Positions 1 through 8,500 of a DNA stretch of 64,000 nucleotides are shown in pieces. Below the pieces are notes generated by a model, which saw nothing but the letters and a program-made list of their open reading frames with translations, searched no databases and had not been told where the DNA came from. Position 1 is the first letter of the stretch. Each line of letters starts with the position of its first letter. Position numbers and translations under genes: made by a program. The DNA is from Thermoplasmatales archaeon (lineage in GTDB: Archaea; Thermoplasmatota; E2; DHVEG-1), in contig DAOVGR010000014.1 in assembly GCA_030672305.1 (NCBI GenBank), forward strand, positions 20,139 through 84,138. Reading direction: 5' to 3'.

Positions 1-47
1 TCTAGTTTATGTACTATTAATTACATTTCTAATAACAACCTTAACTA

Positions 48-56
48 ATAAATATA
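48..56 (+). promoter_or_regulatory. TATA-like box upstream of tRNA-Tyr
   Basis: The run ATAAATATA lies about 26-34 bases before the first base of tRNA-Tyr, the usual spacing for an archaeal TATA box. Assigned by sequence and spacing only. Confidence 0.5.
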
Positions 57-81
57 ACTATGTTTATTTGGGCTTTAAATT

Positions 82-170
82 CCCGCCTTAGCTCAGTCTG
101 GCTGGAGCGGCCGGCTGTAGACCCTATGGCCGTAACCGGCAGGTCCCCGGTTCAAATCCGGGAGGCGGGA
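82..170 (+). tRNA. tRNA-Tyr(GUA) with a 14-nt intron
   Basis: The acceptor stem CCCGCCT (82-88) pairs with AGGCGGG (163-169), followed by discriminator A170. The first pair is C1-G72, as expected for archaeal tRNA-Tyr. The D-arm begins GCTC. The T-stem CCCGG/CCGGG encloses TTCAAAT. The anticodon stem GCCGG (110-114) pairs with CCGGC (136-140), but 21 bases lie between the arms instead of 7. Reading C-T-GTA-G then A as the loop gives anticodon GUA and leaves 121-134 as an intron between positions 37 and 38, the canonical archaeal site. No CCA is encoded. The RtcB ligase at 31.5 kb would be the expected partner in splicing. Confidence 0.93.
121..134 (+). other. tRNA-Tyr intron (canonical 37/38 position)
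   Basis: These fourteen bases between G37 and A38 must be removed to give a 7-base anticodon loop. Archaeal introns at this site are cut by the tRNA splicing endonuclease at a bulge-helix-bulge and joined by RtcB. The bulge-helix-bulge fold was inferred, not computed. Confidence 0.85.
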
Positions 171-250
171 TTCATATACTTTTTATCTACTATTATGATA
201 CATTAATCAATCTCTAAATAATAGTGTAATTAACATAAAAAAGGACAACT

Positions 251-1297
251 ATGAAAGAAATAGGAATACAAATTAGAAAAAAACAAGCCGAAAAGATGCG
301 AAGATATCTATTAAAAGAGAATCTGTTAATTAGAGATTTTAAAATAACCAGAGATGAAGGATTTGTATATTTTCCAGTCAGAAATCTTCCAAAGAAAAAT
401 ACATCTTATAAACTTGTAAAAATGGATTTTGAGAAAATAAAAAAGGCACCTAACTCATACAAGGAGATAGCAGTGATACCGGAGGAATTAAAAAATAAAT
501 TACCAACTTCATATGATATAATTGGAAATATAATAAATATTAAAATTCCAAAAGAATTGATGCAATATAAAAATAGGATCGGAACAGCATTACTTAAAGC
601 TAACAAAAGTATAAGAACTGTATGCGCAACTACCTCTATAACAGGAGAATTAAGAACCCACAATCCAGAAGTTATATCTGGTAAAAAAAGTACAATTACT
701 ATCCATAAGGAGTATGATTTAAGATTTTATGTAGATATTAGGAAAACATATTTTTCCCCAAGACTTGCAGAAGAGAGAAGAAGGATTGCAAATCTTGTAA
801 GACCTGGAGAGATTGTTATAGACATGTTTGCAGGTGTTGCACCTTTTTCAATTATGATTGTAAAATATGCAAATCCAAGGTTGATCTATGCATTTGATAA
901 AAACAAGGATGCAATAAAGTATGCTTTAAAAAATGTAAAATTAAACAATGTTATCGATAAAATCGAAATTATTAATGCTGATTCGAAAAATATTAACAGA
1001 ATTCTTGATAAAAAGGTAGTAAAAGTGGATAGAATTATTATGAATTTACCTTTTTCGGCTCATAAGTATTTTTCTCATGCAATGAAACTTATTTCTGAAA
1101 AAAGTGTAATTCATTATTACGCAATAATTGAAAAACAAAACCTAGATGAAAGACTAAAAGAACTTGAAAAAATTGCAAATGAAAATAAAATATCATTTAT
1201 TACACGTAAAATTAGAAAAATCAAATCTTATTCACCTAGAGAATTTTATATAGCAATTGATATTACGGCTAAGAAAAAAGATGCCGATGTAGCTTAG
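251..1297 (+). CDS. trm5: tRNA (guanine37-N1)-methyltransferase Trm5
   Basis: Predicted Trm5: transfers a methyl group from S-adenosylmethionine to N1 of G37 in tRNAs, preventing frameshifting. Its 348 residues match archaeal Trm5b. The N-terminal D1/D2 region is followed by the diagnostic stretch [14 protein letters not shown] (~172-185), the SAM-binding loop [10 protein letters not shown] (~191-200) and the N-L-P motif (~265-267) typical of Trm5 class I methyltransferases. The start ATG at 251 has AAAGGA just upstream. The last 15 bases, including the TAG stop, are also the first 15 bases of tRNA-Thr, so the C-terminal residues D-A-D-V-A are read from the tRNA acceptor and early D-arm. It lies between tRNA-Tyr and tRNA-Thr. 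Confidence 0.93.
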   Translation: MKEIGIQIRKKQAEKMRRYLLKENLLIRDFKITRDEGFVYFPVRNLPKKNTSYKLVKMDFEKIKKAPNSYKEIAVIPEELKNKLPTSYDIIGNIINIKIPKELMQYKNRIGTALLKANKSIRTVCATTSITGELRTHNPEVISGKKSTITIHKEYDLRFYVDIRKTYFSPRLAEERRRIANLVRPGEIVIDMFAGVAPFSIMIVKYANPRLIYAFDKNKDAIKYALKNVKLNNVIDKIEIINADSKNINRILDKKVVKVDRIIMNLPFSAHKYFSHAMKLISEKSVIHYYAIIEKQNLDERLKELEKIANENKISFITRKIRKIKSYSPREFYIAIDITAKKKDADVA

Positions 1298-1356
1298 ACC
1301 GGTAGAGCAGCTGATTTGTAATCAGCAGGTCGAGGGTTCAAATCCCTTCATCGGCT
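1283..1356 (+). tRNA. tRNA-Thr(UGU)
   Basis: Acceptor GCCGATG (1283-1289) pairs with CATCGGC (1349-1355), and discriminator U1356 is usual for archaeal tRNA-Thr. The D-stem is GCTT/GAGC. The anticodon stem GCTGA/TCAGC closes loop TTTGTAA with anticodon TGT at 1317-1319. The T-loop is TTCAAAT. There is no intron and no encoded CCA. Its first 15 bases overlap the end of the trm5 reading frame. Confidence 0.95.
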
Positions 1357-1382
1357 TTTAACAAAAAGAACAATTTTAATCA

Positions 1383-3596
1383 TTAATTTTTATTTCTTCT
1401 CTTAAACACTAACGTAAACAAAATTGCTATAAATAATAGTATAATTTCATATCCCGGTAATCCCTCACTTTTCTTTACCTTTATCAATGCATAAGTAAAA
1501 CTTGTATCACTATCCCCTTCTTGATCAGTAACAGTTAATGTGACAGTATAATTACCTGCTTTTTTGTAAACATGATAAGAAATAAATCCACTTTCATTAT
1601 TTCCATCACCAAAATCCCATATAGGGTTAATAGTATCTCCATTATCAGGATCATAACTTCCAGAACCATCAAATATTATTGTTTTACCTTTTAGGCCTGA
1701 GTAATATCCATTTGAAATTGCAACTGGTGGTCTATTAGATTCGCTTCTTATTACAACAGTAGTGTTAACAGAATTGCTTGAACCATCATTATCTATAACT
1801 ACCAAATTAACTGTGTATGTCCCCTCACTTTTAAAAGAATGATCAGAAGATATCTCATTTATTATACTTGTGTCAGGTGGAAAGGCCCATTTGTAAAAAA
1901 TAATTTCTCCGTCTGGATCATAACTAGCAGATGCATCAAAAGTAATCGAATCATTTACTTGTGCATGTATTTCATCACCAACGACATATTCGTTAGGCAC
2001 ACTTATATCTATAATTGGTTTCTTATTATCAAGTGGAGTATTTATAGTAGTAAATATCCAAATAGGGGATCTAACTCTTGAATAACTATCTTCTACTTCA
2101 GCATACCATACACCTATATAATCATAACCAAGACCTTTATAAGTGTAAGTTGCAGTCTTTCCTTCAATTGTAGAAGAAAATGCCACAGATGCAGTCCCAC
2201 CACTTTCAATGTTACGATTTACTCCAATTAAATTATAAGTGTCATTTAAAATGTAATAAAAATAAACATCTAATCTTTCTCTATATGATGGAGGATCAGG
2301 ATCTGTTACTTCAACACTTAATATTGGATTTCTATCAACACCGCTTATTTCATTAGCAGGCGATGGATTTGATAAAGAAGGTTGTTTATGATAAATTCCT
2401 TTAGGATAATTATCATAAACTCCACTTTTTTTATATTTATATATATCTGGGATATCAACAGAATCATATTCAACAGTATTGTTTACATTAGCTGGATCTG
2501 GACCATAAAAATCATCCCACCAGTTTCCTATATATCCATTGTCCCATTTATTTTTACCTTCCTCCTTTGCATTCAGATCTATATTATCTTTAAATCTATT
2601 ATTGTAAATAGTGTTGTCTTTACTTCCAGGTCTTGTGTATAATCCAGTATGTAAAGAATCATCAATGTAATTGTCTCGAATAATGCTATTGGATCCTCCA
2701 ATACTTATACCCATACCATTTTTTATGATGAAATTTCCACTTACAGTACAAAAATCACCACTTAAATCAATTCCATAAATGTTGTTACTACTTATTGTAT
2801 TATTAAAAATCTCATTTTCACTTCCAGAAACAATTAGAGTCCCAGAATATTCATTAAACGCAATTGTGTTATTATCGATTAAGGTATTACTACATTCTGA
2901 GGCATATATTCCATAAGTACTGTTATCAATGTAATTATTAATAATATGGTTACCGATAGATGTTGCAATTCTAATACCAGGATTATTAGAACAGTTCCAA
3001 ACACTATTTTGGTCTAATGTTATCAAATTCGAATTTCCAATATATACTCCTCTTGTACCATTGATAGTATTATTTCTAATAACTGCTCCATGAGAGCCAT
3101 CTATTAGAATTCCATAACCATTTTTACTATGGTTTATTAAACAATCAATAACTTTTACACCACTTGCTTCTGATGAGATATGAATTACAGCTTTTCTGTG
3201 CGATGTTGGTGTCGTATCCATTAATGATAATCTTTCAAGAGAAACAGAATCTGCTACAATATCAATTAGATAAGCATTCTTCATTGAACTATTAATCAAA
3301 ACATCTTCCAAAGATTCAGTTATAATTGTTATAGATTTATCAACAACTACATCACCTGTGTATTTTCCTGCAAGAACTTTGATAGTATCACCATCTTGAG
3401 CATTATTGACGGCATCCTGAATGTTCTTGTAAGGATTATATAAAGAACCATCAGCTTCATCTGGGTATCTTTGATCATCATCGACATAAATATCTTTACC
3501 AGAAGCTACAGAATGTTCACTATATATGTTTATCACAAAAATACTAATCAATAATGATAGAGTAATTATACTAACAAGTGCTTTGGATTTATGCAT
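1383..3596 (-). CDS. Secreted beta-helix/PKD surface protein with PGF/PGY-CTERM-like anchor
   Basis: A 737-residue exported protein. A signal peptide (~1-30) precedes a right-handed beta-helix with many N-x-I-x-x-N turns (about 35-350, NosD/CASH-like periplasmic copper-binding repeat family). An Ig-like region follows (~400-520), then two PKD domains (~525-710); the second shows the WDFGDG core and ends in YTVTLTVTD. The end is L-P-G-Y-E, a hydrophobic helix and R-R-N-K-N, resembling the PGF-CTERM signals processed by archaeosortases, so the protein is probably cell-surface anchored. The exact ligand is unknown; beta-helix/PKD proteins often bind glycans or act in adhesion. It is convergent with trm5/tRNA-Thr and transcribed alone. 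Confidence 0.85.
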   Translation of the reverse strand: MHKSKALVSIITLSLLISIFVINIYSEHSVASGKDIYVDDDQRYPDEADGSLYNPYKNIQDAVNNAQDGDTIKVLAGKYTGDVVVDKSITIITESLEDVLINSSMKNAYLIDIVADSVSLERLSLMDTTPTSHRKAVIHISSEASGVKVIDCLINHSKNGYGILIDGSHGAVIRNNTINGTRGVYIGNSNLITLDQNSVWNCSNNPGIRIATSIGNHIINNYIDNSTYGIYASECSNTLIDNNTIAFNEYSGTLIVSGSENEIFNNTISSNNIYGIDLSGDFCTVSGNFIIKNGMGISIGGSNSIIRDNYIDDSLHTGLYTRPGSKDNTIYNNRFKDNIDLNAKEEGKNKWDNGYIGNWWDDFYGPDPANVNNTVEYDSVDIPDIYKYKKSGVYDNYPKGIYHKQPSLSNPSPANEISGVDRNPILSVEVTDPDPPSYRERLDVYFYYILNDTYNLIGVNRNIESGGTASVAFSSTIEGKTATYTYKGLGYDYIGVWYAEVEDSYSRVRSPIWIFTTINTPLDNKKPIIDISVPNEYVVGDEIHAQVNDSITFDASASYDPDGEIIFYKWAFPPDTSIINEISSDHSFKSEGTYTVNLVVIDNDGSSNSVNTTVVIRSESNRPPVAISNGYYSGLKGKTIIFDGSGSYDPDNGDTINPIWDFGDGNNESGFISYHVYKKAGNYTVTLTVTDQEGDSDTSFTYALIKVKKSEGLPGYEIILLFIAILFTLVFKRRNKN

Positions 3597-3670
3597 TTTC
3601 CCATCTTCTCAGAAAAAAACAAATAACATAGTTGGATTTATAGTTTTCTCATAAGCGATCTGATGATTCT

Positions 3671-4123
3671 ATGAAAATCTGTGTTGGCGGAACCTTTAAT
3701 CGACTTCATAAAGGTCATAAATTGATATTAAGAAAAGCCTTTAAACACGCTGGAAAAGATGGTACAGTTTTTATTGGACTTGCTACGGGAAGCTTAGTAA
3801 GAAATAAAGAAGAAACTAGACATTTAGATAAACGAAAAAAGGAATTAGAAAAATATCTTTTAAAAGAAGGATATAATATTCAAGCAGAAATTGTTCCAAT
3901 AACAAATAAATATGGTCTAACTTTAGATGAAGATTTTGATGCAATAGTCATATCCCCAGAAACAGAAAGAATTGCTATACAAATAAATCATAAACGCGTT
4001 TTAAAAGGCAAAAGACCATTAAAAATTATAAGAATACCTTTTGTTTTAGCAGAAGATGGTAAACCTATTAGCTCGACAAGGATAAATAATAAAGAAATTG
4101 ATGAAAATGGGAATCTACTTTGA
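3671..4123 (+). CDS. coaD: Archaeal phosphopantetheine adenylyltransferase
   Basis: Predicted to transfer AMP from ATP to 4'-phosphopantetheine, making dephospho-CoA, the penultimate step of CoA synthesis. The 150-residue nucleotidyltransferase opens with GGTFNRLHKGH, containing the H-x-G-H motif, and ends with ISSTRI, matching the archaeal PPAT family (COG1019), distinct from bacterial CoaD. The start ATG at 3671 gives the expected first beta strand MKICVGGTF. The phosphopantothenate synthetase gene at 33.9 kb belongs to the same pathway. Transcribed divergently from the beta-helix protein and followed after 57 bases by a small unknown gene. Confidence 0.88.
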   Translation: MKICVGGTFNRLHKGHKLILRKAFKHAGKDGTVFIGLATGSLVRNKEETRHLDKRKKELEKYLLKEGYNIQAEIVPITNKYGLTLDEDFDAIVISPETERIAIQINHKRVLKGKRPLKIIRIPFVLAEDGKPISSTRINNKEIDENGNLL

Positions 4124-4180
4124 AGAGATTAATTTAATAAAGGGGATTTTTATACATCGCCTAAAAAAGGGTGATTATAA

Positions 4181-4480
4181 GTGACATATTTAATCTTTGA
4201 AGTAAAATCAGACGAAATTGGGAAGATAAATAAATTAATCAAAGATGATCTTATCAGTAGGCAAAGCATACTCACCAGAGATTCAAGTTCTTTAAATTTA
4301 AAAGGAAATTTTTCCTATGTAAAAATTGAAGGCAGCAATGATGGCCTAAAAAGAGCAAAAGAACTTGCTAAAGATCTTGAACTTAAAAAATTAGACGGAA
4401 AAAAGGCAAAAGAAATCGATACAAAAATGCAAGAACAAGAGGATTCTGCTGCTTCTGGTATGGGTATGATTTTTGATTAA
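4181..4480 (+). CDS. Small conserved-looking protein, function unknown
   Basis: A 99-residue soluble protein starting at GTG 4181, with no signal peptide or membrane segment. I recognise no family. The sequence alternates short beta-like and helical stretches (MTYLIFEVKSDEIGKINKLI, then FSYVKIEGS and a lysine-rich helix) and ends in a flexible A-A-S-G-M-G-M-I-F-D tail. Its direction and the 57-base gap from coaD suggest possible co-transcription. Its stop codon overlaps the end of the convergent HDAC-family gene by 4 bases. Length, codon use and tight packing support a real gene. Confidence 0.65.
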   Translation: MTYLIFEVKSDEIGKINKLIKDDLISRQSILTRDSSSLNLKGNFSYVKIEGSNDGLKRAKELAKDLELKKLDGKKAKEIDTKMQEQEDSAASGMGMIFD

Positions 4481-5484
4481 ATCTTCCAATATCTACTCAT
4501 CTCATTTTTAATCTCTTTTATTACTTCATTAACATTTTCTTCTTCTGTTGATTGATCTTTAAAATCTACTTCTTTACCAATCATTTGCCCCAACTGAGAA
4601 ACAAGACACTTACCAATCCAATCTAGATTATATCCACCTTCTAAGGTACAAACAATTTTTGGTTGAATTTCCTGAAATTTTGAAATTATTTCTCTATAAA
4701 AATGAGAGGTTAATCTTAAACCCCCTAAAGGATCTAAGTGATGAGAATCATAACCTGAAGAGAAAATTATCAATTCAGGCTTGAATTGTTTTGCTATTGG
4801 TAGAAAAACTTCGTCTATGGTTTTTGAAATAGCATTATCTCCATTTCCATGAGATACTGGTATATTAACAGTAAATCCCTCACCTTTGCCGATTCCTGTT
4901 TCATTTGTATCTCCAGTTCCAGGATAATGTGGTGATAAATGAAATGATTGATACATTACATCATTTCTATCATAAAATATATCTTGTGTACCATTTCCAT
5001 GATGAACGTCAAAATCAAAAATTAGTATCTTTTTTCCTTGTTTTGTTAGTTCATTTGCAGCTATTGCTGCATTATTGAAAAGACAGAATCCCATTGATCT
5101 ATTTTTTGTTGCATGATGACCGGGAGGTCTGACCAGTGCAAATGCATTATCAACTTTTCCTTTTAGGACATTGATACTTGCTTTTAATAATCCTCCTGCT
5201 GCAAGTCTAGCTGTTTCAAAATCAGAATTACAAACATATGTGTCCATATCTACCCATGCTTCGTATTCTGTGCTCATCTCCTTGATTTGTTCAATCATTC
5301 TCTCAGAATGTATTTCATATAAAAGGTTTTCAGGTAACAATTCAGGCTTTATAAATTCTATATCATTATAAAATGGAGTTTTTTTAATTTCTTCAATCAT
5401 TACATTTAGTCTTTCAGCATTTTCTGGATGTCCTCTATTATTATGTTTACTAAATTCTTCTGAGAAAACAATCTGTGTTGACAT
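4477..5484 (-). CDS. Histone deacetylase-family (AcuC/acetylpolyamine amidohydrolase-like) hydrolase
   Basis: A zinc-dependent deacetylase fold of about 335 residues. All landmark motifs are present: GHPENAERL near the N-terminus, RPPGHHA with the catalytic His pair, FDFDVHHGNGTQ with the Asp and His zinc ligands, the later SSGYDSHH with Asp, and EGGYNLD near the end with the transition-state Tyr. Prokaryotic members remove acetyl groups from acetylpolyamines, acetyl-lysine or related substrates; the substrate here cannot be read from sequence. I start at ATG 5484 (MSTQIVFSEEFS) because the longer GTG start at 5511 would add a spurious hydrophobic MLYFLLLIF not found in the family. The protein is cytoplasmic. 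Confidence 0.9.
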   Translation of the reverse strand: MSTQIVFSEEFSKHNNRGHPENAERLNVMIEEIKKTPFYNDIEFIKPELLPENLLYEIHSERMIEQIKEMSTEYEAWVDMDTYVCNSDFETARLAAGGLLKASINVLKGKVDNAFALVRPPGHHATKNRSMGFCLFNNAAIAANELTKQGKKILIFDFDVHHGNGTQDIFYDRNDVMYQSFHLSPHYPGTGDTNETGIGKGEGFTVNIPVSHGNGDNAISKTIDEVFLPIAKQFKPELIIFSSGYDSHHLDPLGGLRLTSHFYREIISKFQEIQPKIVCTLEGGYNLDWIGKCLVSQLGQMIGKEVDFKDQSTEEENVNEVIKEIKNEMSRYWKI

Positions 5485-5584
5485 AAAAATCAATAACAGA
5501 AAATATAGCACTTACATATAAATCATAACATTGAATTTAAGTAGATGAACTATATTGATGCTAAAGATAAAAGAGTTATAAGTT

Positions 5585-8500
5585 GTGAATGATTTGTTAA
5601 TTGGCATATCACCAGAATATCTTTATTTACATGAAAAAATTCCAAAGGCTATATCAGAATTACATAAACCATATTTTTTAGTTTTTTGTCCTAAAGATAG
5701 AAATACAGAATCTGCAAGAAAAGACCTTATTAAAAAATGGGAGAACAATAAATCTTCAGATGATTCTTTATCCAAAATTAAAGAGATAGGTGAAGTTGAA
5801 ACCTACCAAAGTTTTTGGGATTCTGGAGCAGATAGAGAGATTTTTAAAGTATTTACTAAAAAATCATATTTTGTACCAGATGTAAGTGACTATTTATTTT
5901 TCAATCAGGGGTTATATACTGCAGAACATGATATTCCTTATCAACAAAGAGCATTAGTAGATCTAGCTGCTGAAGGAAAAACATGGCTTTTTGATACAAA
6001 TGGAGAAAAAAAGAATCTTAAGGTTTTAGTATATGATATTGAAACATCAGAATTTGAGAAAGGGAAAGAAAATATTCCGATAGATATCATTGGATTCTCA
6101 GATTTTGATATAGTTTTTGATTCAGATAAAGACCTAGAAAAAGAAGAATTTAGTTTTAACATTTTAGATTGCCCATCTGATTGGGAGAGTATTGAAGTAA
6201 AACAACTTATCTCACGTAATCTTGATGAAGAAATTGATAATCTTTTAAATTTTTGTAGTATTGTTTCCAAACACGACATAATATCTGGTCATAACATTAT
6301 TGGTTTTGATAATTTTCATATATATAACAGGTTAAACTGGATTTTAAAAGAAAAGAGAAATCAACTATCTGATGAAAATAAAAAAATTCTTCAAAATTTT
6401 GTAACCAAGAATAGTAGACCTGATAAATCCTTTTATTTTGGGATTCGCTCTGAAGCAGTGCAATTCTATCCTTGCAGTCTTGATACATATTTAGGAGTTA
6501 GAAAGTTTTATTCTTTCTTGAATGATTTTAGTCTAAAATCAGTTGCTCCATTCCTGGGTATTGAGGTTAAAGATAGAATAATTTTGACTCCTTCTCAAAT
6601 TAAAATCGATGAAAGAACTATAAAATATAACAAGCAGGATGTTCAGGAGCAGTTAGGAGTGACCCTTAATTTAATTCAACAGTCTCTTCCTCTCGCTTTT
6701 ACCACTTGTATGCCTTTTGATATGCTACTTTCTTCTGGTGCTGTGTATATGTGGGACCATATGTCTCTTATTAGGGCATCTGTCCAAAAAAAGATTATGC
6801 CGCCGATTTGTAGAGTAATGTCTATTTCTCAAATTTTGCTGAAATATTTTAAGGATTGTAAAACTAGAGAAGATATTGTTAGACAATCTAAAAAAATAAA
6901 GGAACAATTGTCAAAGGATTTTGTTCGAGTGATAAAATATGGATATGAAATGCCAAAATGGATGGAGGATCCATATGTTATTTATAATGAGAATCCAGCT
7001 GATCCTGATGAAAGATTAAATTATCATATGCCTGGTGGTATGACAATGAAACCTGATAAAGAAGCATTTTCTCATTTTATTCCTTGGTGGTATGTAGTTG
7101 TTGCCGATGTTGGAGCAATGTATCCTACAATTCTTAAAGCTATGAATGTGGGTGCAGACACTGTAAGACTTGCACATAAGACTGAAAAACCTGACGATTG
7201 GATTTGGTTAAAAAAACTTCCTGATCGTTTTTTAAGTAGTAGAGATGTAAACTGGAGGAAAATTACAAAAGAAGATACTTTTGCAGATGAAGGATTTATG
7301 CTTGGCATCAAAATAGACGATAAACCAGGTGTTGTAAATTGTGCTATGACTGGAATTATGAGTATGATTGCAAAGACAAAAGATGAACTGAAAGAAGCAA
7401 AGAAAAGAAACAATGAGGCAGAGTTGCAACGCTTAAAGATGATGTATCAAAGTGTTAAAGGCGCTCGTAACGCCGGTAGTGTTGATTATTCGCAAAGAAT
7501 TATTCTCATTAATTCAGAAGGAGAATATGAAAATATTAAAATCGGTGAGTTTGTTGATAAAGCAATTGATAAATTTGGATATTTTACTGAGAAAATCAAT
7601 GGTACTGAATTTGAAATTGCCGATATCAAGGATAATTGGAGAGTAGTTTCGATAAATAAGAATGGAAAAATTGAAGTCAAGAAAGTAAAACAAGCAGTTA
7701 GACATAAATGGAAAGGAAAACTTGTTAAAATCTCGACAAAAAGCGGATTTACAGTTGTTACTCCAAATCATAGTGTATTTACAATAAAAGATAAAGCGAT
7801 AAAAGAGATTTCAGCTGGGGAGATTAATGCTGATACTTTGCTTGTTCATGCAAACAAAATTCCAAATATAGAAAAAAGTCAAAAAATCAACTTGATTAAT
7901 GCAATAACTAAACCAGGGTATTATGGATTCATAGAAAAAGAAGATTTAAATTATTTTAATGGTTTGAGAAAAGATTTGGTTAATATAAATCTTAAAGATA
8001 ATACTTGTACACCCTATTTAAAAATTAAACTTGAAAAACTAAAAAAAATAGATATTCCTGATGATCTCTTAAAACATATAACAGTTGGATCAAATGGGAG
8101 AAAATCTAGTAGAATTAAATCATATATCAAAATTGATAAGGATCTTGCAGAATTTCTTGGTTATTACATTTCTGAAGGCCACACATCTAAAAGAATTATA
8201 AATAAAAATCCATTCTATTATATTACAATTTCTAGTGCTTCTAAACAAATGCACAATAGGATTCAAGAGATATCTAACAAAATATTTGGTTTAAAGCCAT
8301 ATATGTTAGATAGAAGAAAAACAGCAGGGGTAATTGCATCTACAGTTCACGCAAAAGTTATAAATCATATCTTTGAAGAAATAATTAAATGTGGAGATAA
8401 CAGCAGAAACAAACAAATTCCATATCAAATATTATCTGCTTCAAGTTCTGTAAAGGAATCATTTTTAAAGGCTTATATGGAAGGCGATGGAAATTTTAAA

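Noticed and set aside
1839..2642. Plus-strand frames inside the beta-helix/PKD gene
   Set aside because: They are antisense shadows; the minus frame has signal peptide, PKD domains and anchor.
5485..5511. Possible signal peptide MLYFLLLIF on the HDAC-family protein
   Set aside because: It depends on a GTG start upstream of the family-consistent ATG 5484; relatives begin near MSTQIVFSEEF and are cytoplasmic.
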